A model generated the notes under the pieces. The model was given only the letters and a program-made list of their open reading frames with translations, had not been told where the DNA came from and ran no database searches. Both the position numbers and the translations under genes were made by a program. DNA of 64,000 bases from Bernardetia sp042180575 (GTDB lineage: Bacteria; Bacteroidota; Bacteroidia; Cytophagales; Bernardetiaceae): assembly GCF_042180575.1 (NCBI RefSeq), contig NZ_CP170094.1, forward strand, positions 3,534,001 to 3,598,000, written 5' to 3'. Shown here piece by piece: positions 25,709-33,460 of this stretch; positions within the stretch are counted from its first letter, which is position 1; each line of letters opens with the position of its first letter.

Positions 25709-26413
25709 CTAGTAAGTACGAGAACCAATAAGTTCTACTGAAATAGCAGTACCTACTGGAAGGTCATTCATTGCAGCATCGCCAAATTCAAAATAACTAT
25801 CTAACTTTTGGTCAGGTTGTAGTATGATTGGCTTATCAAACATAAAGAAGCCTTCTTGGACTTGTTTTAGCCCTGATTCAAAAACACATGCAGAAAGTTC
25901 GTGTACCAAAATGTTTGAACCTGATTTTAAGCTAAATTCTGAACTTTTGAAACAGTTGTAATCATCATCTCTGTCAATACCTTCGTATTTCAAAACAGCC
26001 ATTTGCGTTTCTGCCGTTGCGACATTTGTACTCAAGGCTACTGGTGTTCCACCGTCAGTAACAGTTCCACCTTGTGTCCCAAGACGAACTCTCATACCAC
26101 GCACCAACATGACTTGATTTTTTTCAGGACGTGCATTGCGAATGTTACGCACACCTTTACGAACTTGTAAGTCCTCTTTGAACAAATCAATTCGTGTTAC
26201 ACCTGTACCTGCTTGTACTTTTGTATAAAGTACGTGTTCACGAATTTTCAAAACTCCACTGCCATCAATTTGAGCTTTTAAACGAGCTTGAATCTCTTGA
26301 GGAATTTCGTTTGTGTTGTACATGTAGTGTAAAAACCACTCATGCGAGTTCATAATATCCGAAGGAAAAGGTTTTGCGCCTAAACCCATTAAATTGCCAT
26401 ATTCATTAGTCAT
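25709..26413 (-). CDS. Candidate major capsid protein
   Basis: 234 aa, no cysteine cluster, no membrane helix, beta-rich especially in the last 150 residues, ending KPIILQPDQKLDSYFEFG and then PVGTAISVELIGSRTY. Evidence for a capsid role is contextual: centre of the structural block, flanked by beta-rich small proteins, own terminator, and a repeated leader before the start. LMGLG lies near the N-terminus (residues ~9-13). It is small for a double jelly-roll protein, so a single jelly-roll is more likely if this is a capsid protein. I recognise no family. Confidence 0.5.
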   Translation of the reverse strand: MTNEYGNLMGLGAKPFPSDIMNSHEWFLHYMYNTNEIPQEIQARLKAQIDGSGVLKIREHVLYTKVQAGTGVTRIDLFKEDLQVRKGVRNIRNARPEKNQVMLVRGMRVRLGTQGGTVTDGGTPVALSTNVATAETQMAVLKYEGIDRDDDYNCFKSSEFSLKSGSNILVHELSACVFESGLKQVQEGFFMFDKPIILQPDQKLDSYFEFGDAAMNDLPVGTAISVELIGSRTY

Positions 26414-26485
26414 AATTGAAAAATATAATTGTTTGTAGATTTTATAATTGAAAGATTTTGATTTTTTTTGATAGTGATTTTTTGA

Positions 26486-27031
26486 TTAAATCAATTCTCC
26501 TTTTGCATTTGTGCCACTTGTTAAAGTTTGTACTTCGTCGGCATCTGAAAACATTGAGCGATACATAGCTTCTTCCTCTTTGTCTATGAATTTCAGGTTT
26601 CCTATTCCATTAAAATTATGAGAAGAGGAAGGAGCTATGAAATGACGAGAGAAGCCACTTAATTGAGGTTCATCGTCAGGAATAATTTTGTCTAGGAATA
26701 CAGAGTGTTTGAGGTTTGTAGCGTATTGTTTTAGGTTTGCAATTCCGTCCTTTACCCCATTCATTCCACCGTTTAGGCTACCTAATGCGCCATTTCTTGA
26801 AAATCCGTTTGCTGTCATTGCTGTACCTGCTACGGTAAGTGGTACTAAGTCAAAATAGACACCTATACCTGCCGTTACTATACCAATAATTCCAGAGCCT
26901 TTTCCAACAAAAGCACTTGCAGCACCTCCTACTACACCTGAGCCTAAAACAACAGCCAGTTGTAAAAGTGTATCTTGATAATTACCTTTCGCTTGGGTTA
27001 GTCCCTTACCTTTTATTAAGTTTTTGTCCAT
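26486..27031 (-). CDS. Gly/Ala-rich multi-helix membrane protein
   Basis: 181 aa. Residues ~18-85 form about three short hydrophobic helices rich in G, A and V (LLQLAVVLGSGVVGGAAS, GIIGIVTAGIGVYFDLVPL). The C-terminal half is polar, with LNGGMNG, LSGFSRHF and FNGIGNLKF. It ends in KGELI, the same last five residues as the 33541-34002 protein. Such Gly-rich integral proteins are typical of virus inner membranes (inference). Confidence 0.65.
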   Translation of the reverse strand: MDKNLIKGKGLTQAKGNYQDTLLQLAVVLGSGVVGGAASAFVGKGSGIIGIVTAGIGVYFDLVPLTVAGTAMTANGFSRNGALGSLNGGMNGVKDGIANLKQYATNLKHSVFLDKIIPDDEPQLSGFSRHFIAPSSSHNFNGIGNLKFIDKEEEAMYRSMFSDADEVQTLTSGTNAKGELI

Positions 27032-27101
27032 GATGATTATTTATTATCTGTTTGTAAATAAATCGTTTTGTAATGTTTTGATAGCTTTTTTTACTACCTC
27101 T

Positions 27102-28802
27102 CTAAATGCCTAAAAACTGCAATTCTTCGTTTGGTTTTTTACGGCTTGTAGTCTTTTTTCTTGGTGTAGATTTTCGCTTTCTAGTGCCTGTTAATTGGCT
27201 TTTTGGTGTAGGCTTAGGCTTGTCTTTTGGTTTTAAAAGCATATAACCACCAATTAAAACAACGGCAACCACTCCTGCACTTGGTAAAGGATTTTGTTTT
27301 ACCCACTCAATAGGGGAAGAAGGATTTTGATTTTGATTGTCGATTGCGTCAATTTCTGCATCAATCTCTTGCATTGCTCTCATCATAGCTTCTTGTTGTT
27401 CTCTTTGTTGTGCATCAAGTTGTGCATCTCCTGTACTATCCGATTCGTTACTACCGTCTGCTTGTGAAGAGTGTATAATTCCCATTTTGTCAAGTGCTGC
27501 TACTACGGCTGTCATTGCCCCTGTTGCTACTGCAATTAGTGATACTGTTGCAGGGTCGACGACTCCTAAACCTTGCAACCCAAATAAGCCTTCAATAGCT
27601 TCTATTTGTTGAGGTTGGCAAGTAGAACGAGTTTGAGCTAAAATACTTTGCAGTGCGCTATTTCTTTGCGCTGCTATGCTAACTTCTTGATTTCCTTGTC
27701 TTGCAATACCTTCATTTGATGAAGGTTGATAATATTCTATTTTGTACGGCTGTAAGTTTCCTAAACCACCGATAGGAGATTGTAAATTGGTAGGTTCTGC
27801 AAGTTTTGGGGAACGATTACCCTTTCCATTAAAAACTGCACTTCGTAAAGCTGAACGACTACCACCTGCTTTGAGGTAAATTTGAGCTACTTTATTTACT
27901 AAAGTGCCTATTTTTTGGTATTTATCTGAAGGAATACCATATTTTGCAGCTTCTTCTTCTGTAAGCCAACCCCAACGTAATCTTTCGGCTGCTTTGAACA
28001 AATTACCTTTCATATACAGCAACAAACCATTTCGCAAAGGACTAGCTACAACAGATTTTACAGCTTGAACACCATCTTTTATTGCTCCACCTACTTTTGT
28101 ATCTCCAAAATCATCGGCTTTTTCTTTTACCCAATCCAATGGGTTGTTCCAGTTTGAAAATAATCCTGATAAGTAAGTAGTTTGTTGTTCGACGATTGCT
28201 CGGTTTGTTTGTTCGCAGTTTCCACTACAACCACAACCACAATCTCCACCGTTTAAACCGTCCAGTCTTGCTAATTCCATACGTGTATCTTTTTTTCTTT
28301 TATAAGAATGTTCTTTGTTAAATTCGTGCAAAACACAATCTATTACTATCTCTTTGCCGTTTTCGTCAATAGCAACAGGATAAACATGATTCCAACCATT
28401 TCCATAGTTGTCAGTAATCCTGATAATGCTTTCAATACCTAAATTTGACAAAATGCTACAAATGAAAACTAGGTAGCAATCACAATCGACACCAGTTTTT
28501 CTATCTCTCCACGTTCTGCTCGGTCTTCTGACTTGTTCAATTCCTTGCTCGTCTTCTTTGTAGTTGATATGCTTGTAAACGAAACTCCAAATTGCTTCGG
28601 AGGTAGCTTTAATGCTATCCTTTTTTAACAATTCGACAATTAGTTTTGTATCGTCAAGCGTTTCTACAATGACTTTTTGCATTAAGTCAAGGGTATCATC
28701 AACGTCAGCCATTTTGATAATGACTGTATCTTTTCCAGTAGATTTTGGAAAAAAACGGTCAAATTGAGTAGTTTGGGCGATATTTCGGCTGTTACTAATC
28801 AT
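27102..28802 (-). CDS. Transglutaminase-like cysteine protein with C-terminal anchor
   Basis: 566 aa. Residues ~60-170 carry the transglutaminase/papain-like triad: Cys in GVDCDCYLVF, His in GWNHVYPV, Asp in IVIDCVLHEF. The family includes proteases and cross-linking enzymes. A cysteine cluster follows (DCGCGCSGNC, ~205). Gly motifs LNGGD, IGGLG and LQGLG are spread through the linker. A helix near ~515-535 (GVVAVVLIGGYMLL) precedes a very basic tail. It may process or cross-link virion proteins, or act on peptidoglycan peptides; the order of catalytic residues is the only direct evidence. Confidence 0.7.
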   Translation of the reverse strand: MISNSRNIAQTTQFDRFFPKSTGKDTVIIKMADVDDTLDLMQKVIVETLDDTKLIVELLKKDSIKATSEAIWSFVYKHINYKEDEQGIEQVRRPSRTWRDRKTGVDCDCYLVFICSILSNLGIESIIRITDNYGNGWNHVYPVAIDENGKEIVIDCVLHEFNKEHSYKRKKDTRMELARLDGLNGGDCGCGCSGNCEQTNRAIVEQQTTYLSGLFSNWNNPLDWVKEKADDFGDTKVGGAIKDGVQAVKSVVASPLRNGLLLYMKGNLFKAAERLRWGWLTEEEAAKYGIPSDKYQKIGTLVNKVAQIYLKAGGSRSALRSAVFNGKGNRSPKLAEPTNLQSPIGGLGNLQPYKIEYYQPSSNEGIARQGNQEVSIAAQRNSALQSILAQTRSTCQPQQIEAIEGLFGLQGLGVVDPATVSLIAVATGAMTAVVAALDKMGIIHSSQADGSNESDSTGDAQLDAQQREQQEAMMRAMQEIDAEIDAIDNQNQNPSSPIEWVKQNPLPSAGVVAVVLIGGYMLLKPKDKPKPTPKSQLTGTRKRKSTPRKKTTSRKKPNEELQFLGI

Positions 28803-29290
28803 TAAAACCTTGCAGTTAATTCTACCGTTTCCTCTTTAGAAATTGTTACTCCTTCTACTGTAAGGATAGTTTCGACAATCATTTTGAGATAGCCATCTTT
28901 TAAAAGAGTGAGTACATTTGAAGGAAGAGAAAGCAAAGGGATATTTATACGGATATTTTTAAACCAAAGGGAAGACCATGATTCTAGTCTTTCTACATCT
29001 TGGTAAGCATCTGAAATACCTAATAATTTTGTTTTGTCTTCATTCCACAACTTGATAGTTGGCTTTCGTAATTTGACAGAACCGTTTGAAGAATTGACAA
29101 TTTTTGCATTTGCATTGATAACAACACCATCAAAACCAATATTATGTACAGAAATATCAGGCAGAACCTCAAAATTTTTGTATAAACTGTTGGTTTTTAG
29201 TATCTTCGTAAGTAAAATTCCACCTACAACAGTTGCACCTGTAATAGCTAGAATTGATTTAGTATTGCTGTTCATTTTTGCCGTTTTCAT
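28802..29290 (-). CDS. LEA14-like anchored protein, first gene of the leftward block
   Basis: 162 aa. N-terminal helix (SILAITGATVVGGILLTKIL) followed by an immunoglobulin-like beta domain of the LEA14/WHy type (NIGFDGVVINANAKIVNSS...VKLRKPTIKLWN). The WHy fold is known from desiccation proteins and secretion-related proteins. Its stop overlaps the next start by one base. It is the first gene after the divergent control region. Confidence 0.6.
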   Translation of the reverse strand: MKTAKMNSNTKSILAITGATVVGGILLTKILKTNSLYKNFEVLPDISVHNIGFDGVVINANAKIVNSSNGSVKLRKPTIKLWNEDKTKLLGISDAYQDVERLESWSSLWFKNIRINIPLLSLPSNVLTLLKDGYLKMIVETILTVEGVTISKEETVELTARF

Positions 29291-29365
29291 GTTGTTTGAT
29301 ACACAATGATACGGTAATGAAAATAGACGATATAGGGATATTTAGAGCTAGTTAGATTCCTTTTG

Positions 29366-29385
29366 AGATATTTTCAGATATTTTG
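29366..29385. promoter_or_regulatory. Tandem 10-bp repeat in the divergent control region
   Basis: agatattttcagatattttg is two copies of agatatttt spaced exactly ten bases apart, between the leftward block and the rightward cassette. Direct repeats one helical turn apart are typical of operator sites. The bound protein is unknown. Confidence 0.5.
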
Positions 29386-29413
29386 ATTCAGTAACACTAT
29401 TAATCTAATATCA

Positions 29414-29728
29414 ATGACATTAGAAAATTTAATTAATCAAGAAATGGAGGAGATTTGTGCAATGAGCAAATCACAAATTTTAGATAAGTTGAGTATAAAT
29501 ATTTATCAACTAACAACAGAAATACAACCTCTTATAAACGATGGAACGCTCATAAATTTTAGCAAAAAACGCTTTCTTAGTTATTTTGAAGTTTCTGCAA
29601 TTATTCTTTACTACAAGTTTGGACTAAAGCTAGAGCGAAAAAAAGTTTCTTTTGCTAATAAGGTTGATAAATTGTGCCACGAAAACCATCAAAAAAACGC
29701 AAATTGCCTTAACAAAAATGTAGAATGA
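29414..29728 (+). CDS. Hypothetical protein, first gene of rightward cassette
   Basis: 104 aa, helical, with a basic C-terminal third (FGLKLERKKVSFANKVDKLC). No domain recognised. It starts the rightward cassette of small genes that separates the two leftward blocks. Confidence 0.55.
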   Translation: MTLENLINQEMEEICAMSKSQILDKLSINIYQLTTEIQPLINDGTLINFSKKRFLSYFEVSAIILYYKFGLKLERKKVSFANKVDKLCHENHQKNANCLNKNVE

Positions 29729-29833
29729 GTTACATTTTTCGTAAAATAAGGCTAAAATGAGTTAGAATTAGTTAGAATTAGTTAGGTTTTTAGCAAAATG
29801 AGTTATGTTTTGCGTAAAATATTGCTAAAAAAG
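29724..29833 (+). repeat. Direct repeats downstream of the first cassette gene
   Basis: Two imperfect copies of an ~35-base unit (aatgagtta...cgtaaaata..gctaaaa, from 29724 and from 29797) flank a tandem of gttagaatta (29761-29770, 29771-29780, partial third). The spacing is again ten bases. They could be operator or replication-initiator sites. Confidence 0.55.
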
Positions 29834-29882
29834 GTTGAATTTTATCAAAAAAAGTGCGTTTTTGCGCCAAAAACACTAGAAG

Positions 29883-30005
29883 ATGAGTAAAAAACTAAAA
29901 TTTAGACAGATAATAGATACTTTTGCACTATTTATTTTTGTTTTTGCAGAGGATTTGTCTTTTAAGGAGTTTCGTAGAAGATTGAAAATAATTTATAAGG
30001 ACTAA
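29883..30005 (+). CDS. Small ORF with shared N- and C-terminal modules
   Basis: 40 aa. It begins MSKKLKF, as do the genes at 30999 and 31256, and ends LSFKEFRRRLKIIYKD, a segment repeated in the 20-aa ORF at 30542. Its middle (DTFALFIFVFA) is hydrophobic. It looks like a recombined or decayed small gene assembled from cassette modules. Confidence 0.45.
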   Translation: MSKKLKFRQIIDTFALFIFVFAEDLSFKEFRRRLKIIYKD

Positions 30006-30051
30006 AAATATATATAAATTTGAATTTTACACTCTTATAATTAACAAATCA

Positions 30052-30522
30052 ATGAACCAATATTTAATAGAAGAAATTGAAGCTAGTGCTGAAAGGTATC
30101 TTAATCAAGATATTAGATTAATTTCAGAGCCACCTCCTACGATAGAGGAGGTTAAAGCGAAAGTAGATTATTACAGAAATTTTGTTTTTGACCCTGTAAA
30201 TAATTTTGTTGAAAGTTTTGCATACGTTTTTTCAGTTCACGCCTACTTTTCTTTTAAAGAGCCAAGCAAAAAACCAACTATTCATAAACACAATGCGATA
30301 GGTGTATTTTATTATATTATAAAAAATGCTGATAGATTAGAAATATTGAAAAATAAAGGCGATTTTAAGAAGTTACATATTTCTTTGATTGAAGAGTTTA
30401 ACAATCATTTCTTTATAAATAAAGGTATCTTGTTTCCATTAGAATATTATGAAGCAACTGTTGGTACTGATTGCTTGGCTTTTAAAGGAGAAAATAATTT
30501 ATACATTGATTTTATTAGATAA
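30052..30522 (+). CDS. Hypothetical protein, rightward cassette
   Basis: 156 aa, soluble and mixed alpha/beta by eye, starting MNQYLIEEIEASAERYLNQD. No motif recognised. Upstream is an A-rich leader typical of Bacteroidota. Function unknown. Confidence 0.6.
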   Translation: MNQYLIEEIEASAERYLNQDIRLISEPPPTIEEVKAKVDYYRNFVFDPVNNFVESFAYVFSVHAYFSFKEPSKKPTIHKHNAIGVFYYIIKNADRLEILKNKGDFKKLHISLIEEFNNHFFINKGILFPLEYYEATVGTDCLAFKGENNLYIDFIR

Positions 30523-30541
30523 TAACTGTAAAAATAAAATC

Positions 30542-30604
30542 ATGACACAAAACTTATCCTTCAAAGAGTTTTGTAGGAGATTAAAATGTATTTACAGGGA
30601 CTAA
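30542..30604 (+). CDS. Very small ORF repeating the LSFKEF module
   Basis: 20 aa, TQNLSFKEFCRRLKCIYRD after the initiator methionine. The DNA matches the 3' end of the 29883 ORF through the stop codon. It may be a degenerate duplicate rather than a functional gene. Confidence 0.35.
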   Translation: MTQNLSFKEFCRRLKCIYRD

Positions 30605-30616
30605 AACACTATAAAA

Positions 30617-31006
30617 ATGTACAAATTTGAAGATGTAAACTACAAACTAGACAAAGGATTGCTAGAAATAACTAAAATTGATAGCAATTTAACAGAAGTA
30701 GCCGACGGTTACGAACTCGTGGACTTTGTAAAAGCTATTTATGATTCTGCTAAAGGTTTGAATTTAAAAAAAATTCTTATTACAGTAAATGAGGGCAACC
30801 TTCATATTCTATTAACTGCAACAAATACAAGTGAAGTGTCTGCATTTAATTTCAAAAATGTATTTCCGTATGTACAGTTTCAGTTAAAAGATTGCAAAAT
30901 GGTAAATGCAAGACACAACAACGGAGGATTTAATGATTACCTTCAAGCTACATTTTATTTACAAGGTCCTCTATCGTTTATCAAAACTTGGAAAGATTAT
31001 GAGTAA
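30617..31006 (+). CDS. Hypothetical protein, rightward cassette
   Basis: 129 aa, mixed alpha/beta, containing ILITVNEGNLHILLTAT and VQFQLKDCKM. The end overlaps the start of the next gene by eight bases. No family recognised. Confidence 0.6.
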   Translation: MYKFEDVNYKLDKGLLEITKIDSNLTEVADGYELVDFVKAIYDSAKGLNLKKILITVNEGNLHILLTATNTSEVSAFNFKNVFPYVQFQLKDCKMVNARHNNGGFNDYLQATFYLQGPLSFIKTWKDYE

Positions 31007-31253
31007 AAAGCTAAAATTTAATTGCATTATGGATATATGTGTTTTGGAACTGAAAAACAGCAAACAATATACTCTAACTTTATTCAAAAAAAGTATATCC
31101 ACACTCTCTGTATCAACAAATCAATATTGGATTCGTGTTTTGGGAACTGGTATCATAGCAAAATCAAATAAAAGTCCCTTGACTTTTTCAGAACGAAATA
31201 AATACAAGAAGACTTTGAAAATATTTAATTACAGATTATCTTTTTTAGATTAA
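30999..31253 (+). CDS. Hypothetical protein with MSKKLKFNCI leader
   Basis: 84 aa from ATG 30999. The first ten codons (through NCI) are identical at the DNA level, for about 32 bases, to those of the next gene at 31256; the bodies differ completely. The product is basic and beta-like. Function unknown. Confidence 0.55.
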   Translation: MSKKLKFNCIMDICVLELKNSKQYTLTLFKKSISTLSVSTNQYWIRVLGTGIIAKSNKSPLTFSERNKYKKTLKIFNYRLSFLD

Positions 31254-31255
31254 AA

Positions 31256-31462
31256 ATGAGTAAAAAGCTAAAATTTAATTGCATTATAGAGCATACTACT
31301 TCTAAAAATACTTTTATGCTTATCAATCCTTATGATATTCCTGAAAAAGATATTGTAAGGCAAGACAGAAAAGAACTTACAGCAGAAGAAATAATATCCT
31401 TTAAATCAATGCCTAATGTGAAGGTATATGTGGATATGACAGATATTCCAATTTTACAATAA
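31256..31462 (+). CDS. Hypothetical protein with MSKKLKFNCI leader
   Basis: 68 aa. It shares its first ten codons with the preceding gene. The body (IIEHTTSKNTFMLINPYDI...) is unrelated and unrecognised. It begins two bases after the preceding stop. Confidence 0.55.
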   Translation: MSKKLKFNCIIEHTTSKNTFMLINPYDIPEKDIVRQDRKELTAEEIISFKSMPNVKVYVDMTDIPILQ

Positions 31463-31471
31463 AATTCAAGA

Positions 31472-31831
31472 ATGAATAAAGAAAAAGAAATACTGGAGAA
31501 AACAAACATTCGTACAGGAGAGTGTATTGAAGGAGGCATTTTTGAACACACTAAGTTTGTAAATTGCACGTTTAATGGTGTTTTTAAGGCTTTTTTTTGT
31601 GATATTGAGGGTTGTATATTTAATGGTGTTTCTGTAAAATTAAATAACTGTTTGATAGATAATTGTATGTTTGTAAAAAAGGATTATAATACAAATTTTA
31701 AAGCTAAATTTTCACATTTTACAAGAAATGCAGGAGAAAGTAACTTTAGTTTTGACTTGGAATATTGCAGATTAGAAGATTTAAACTTTACTTTTCAGAA
31801 AATGAAAAGTAATAACTGTAAAATAGATTAA
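31472..31831 (+). CDS. Pentapeptide-repeat-like protein
   Basis: 119 aa with a MNKEKEILEK leader. Residues ~28-65 show five-residue periodicity (KFVNCTFNGVF, CDIEGCIFNGV, LNNCLIDNCMF) with C/F/L at the central position. Pentapeptide repeats form a right-handed beta helix that can mimic DNA; known examples block gyrase, and an anti-host role would fit a viral cassette. The repeat run is short, so this is moderate. Confidence 0.6.
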   Translation: MNKEKEILEKTNIRTGECIEGGIFEHTKFVNCTFNGVFKAFFCDIEGCIFNGVSVKLNNCLIDNCMFVKKDYNTNFKAKFSHFTRNAGESNFSFDLEYCRLEDLNFTFQKMKSNNCKID

Positions 31832-31835
31832 TATT

Positions 31836-32018
31836 ATGAGTAAAGAAAAAGAAATACTAGAGAAACTAAAGACTTATTTAGATATTCACTCAAGCAGCAC
31901 TTTAATTACATTTGAAGACAAACGAACAAATATAAAAAAAGGGACTTTACTAAATCCTCAAGGAAGTAAAATTTATAAAGACATTAAAGACTATATATTT
32001 TTTTTAGAAAATGAATAA
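31836..32018 (+). CDS. Small protein with MSKEKEILEK leader
   Basis: 60 aa. It shares the first ten residues with the preceding and following genes, then diverges (LKTYLDIHSSSTLITFEDKR). It overlaps the start of the next gene by eight bases. Unrecognised. Confidence 0.55.
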   Translation: MSKEKEILEKLKTYLDIHSSSTLITFEDKRTNIKKGTLLNPQGSKIYKDIKDYIFFLENE

Positions 32019-32445
32019 AGAAAAACAAATACTGAAAGAAACGGTTAGGCTTCTAACTGAAAAAGTGGTTTTATTAGAGAATGAGCAAAAGAACCTAACC
32101 ACCGAAGAAAAACAATCTGATATGTATCCTTATTTACTGGGTCAGATTAATACTTTAAATGAGATTATCGTATTTTTACAGCAAAAAAGATTGGAATTAG
32201 TAGATAAAAAGCACTTACAAAATGAAGAGAAAATTCTATCATCTAAAGAAGTTGGTGAACTAATTATTAAAAGAAAGGAAGTAACAAAAAAAAAGTGGGA
32301 AGGAAAGACTATCTATGACAAAGAATACAAAGAAACCTTTACCTATGACCACTCAAGAGATTGGTATGCGTTATACCACTGTCCTGAACGATTTATAGAT
32401 ATATTAGAAATGAAATTAATTAGATTAGAGAATACTAACCAATAA
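32011..32445 (+). CDS. Coiled-coil protein with MNKEKQILKE leader
   Basis: 144 aa. Leader related to the two preceding genes, then a heptad region (VRLLTEKVVLLENEQKN) and a second domain ending PERFIDILEMKLIRLENT. Unrecognised. The stop is followed by AAAAAAAGCCTTCA, a half-copy of the cassette terminator. Confidence 0.55.
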   Translation: MNKEKQILKETVRLLTEKVVLLENEQKNLTTEEKQSDMYPYLLGQINTLNEIIVFLQQKRLELVDKKHLQNEEKILSSKEVGELIIKRKEVTKKKWEGKTIYDKEYKETFTYDHSRDWYALYHCPERFIDILEMKLIRLENTNQ

Positions 32446-32463
32446 AAAAAGCCTTCAAAACTA

Positions 32464-32757
32464 ATGAAACCATACAGTAAAAAAGGAAAACAGTTTGTAA
32501 AAAGACTACATAGTCTTGAATCTTATGAAGATACAGAGTATAAAAATAATAATCCAAACAATCCTTCCGACGGATATTGGAATTATCAAGAAAAAAAGGG
32601 TTTAGTTAAATATACCCCAAAAAAAACACAACATAAAAAAGATGTAATTGCAGCTTTTCGAAGAAGTGGAAAGAAAACAGAAAGGCAAAACGCAAAAAAA
32701 GAAATAAAAAAAGCCTTCAGAACTAAAAAAAACTATGAGCAATCAAAACCTACTTGA
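32464..32757 (+). CDS. Small basic protein, rightward cassette
   Basis: 97 aa, very lysine-rich (KPYSKKGKQFVKRLHSLE, KKTERQNAKKEIKKAFRT). Possibly nucleic-acid binding. The 3' end contains another AAAAAAGCCTTCAGAACTAA segment within the coding sequence, showing that this sequence has been duplicated along the cassette. Confidence 0.55.
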   Translation: MKPYSKKGKQFVKRLHSLESYEDTEYKNNNPNNPSDGYWNYQEKKGLVKYTPKKTQHKKDVIAAFRRSGKKTERQNAKKEIKKAFRTKKNYEQSKPT

Positions 32758-33460
32758 AGTATTAACAGATACTTCTTATCATAGCTCTGCTATATATAAA
32801 ATAGACATTCCTGTTGAAGAGTTTGTGCAAAAAGAAACTTTTGGTAGCGCACATAATAAAACCACGTTACTAAAAGGGGATGTTTTACAGTATTTAGGGT
32901 ATAAAACTTTATTACATGGACACAATCCTTACTGTTGTTGGTTGATAAAAAATAGTAAACACAAGAATAGAGTTGGTAAAATATTTCAAATGGAGGTTTT
33001 CAACCAATCTTTGATAAACACTAAAAAAGTTGGCGAAAAGCTATTAATTACTATAACTGACAGCAGCGAAACGCAGAAAGAAACTATTGCAGAGCAGTAT
33101 ATGAAGTTATTGAGTATCAATAATAAACTTACCTTACCATATCTTGTAAATGCTTCTAATGGAGGTGCAGGTAGTTATTATTTAGTTGAATCTTTAAAAA
33201 ATAAGTTTCCAACAACCAGTGCAATTTTTGTAAAAAGTGGTTATTGGAATAATATGAAGTTTGATATTTTAGCAACTGACAAAGATTTTACTAAAGTTTT
33301 TGCAGCTCTCTTTAACAAAAATGAAATTCACAAAAACACTTTTGAGCCACGCATTAATGGTTATTATCAATATGAAGGTAATTGCGCCTTAAAAAGTTAC
33401 TTATCTGACAAAAAAGAGGTTAAAAGTAATGGATTATATGGTTGTTTCTTTACTTTATAA
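32735..33460 (+). CDS. Hypothetical protein, last gene of rightward cassette
   Basis: 241 aa, soluble, with SNGGAGSYYLVESLKNKF near ~145-165, a glycine-rich segment. I recognise no family. It overlaps the preceding gene by 23 bases and is closed by a strong bidirectional terminator. Confidence 0.6.
   Translation: MSNQNLLEVLTDTSYHSSAIYKIDIPVEEFVQKETFGSAHNKTTLLKGDVLQYLGYKTLLHGHNPYCCWLIKNSKHKNRVGKIFQMEVFNQSLINTKKVGEKLLITITDSSETQKETIAEQYMKLLSINNKLTLPYLVNASNGGAGSYYLVESLKNKFPTTSAIFVKSGYWNNMKFDILATDKDFTKVFAALFNKNEIHKNTFEPRINGYYQYEGNCALKSYLSDKKEVKSNGLYGCFFTL

Noticed and set aside
29724..29833. CRISPR array
   Set aside because: Repeats are few, imperfect and not separated by spacers of constant length; no cas genes are present.
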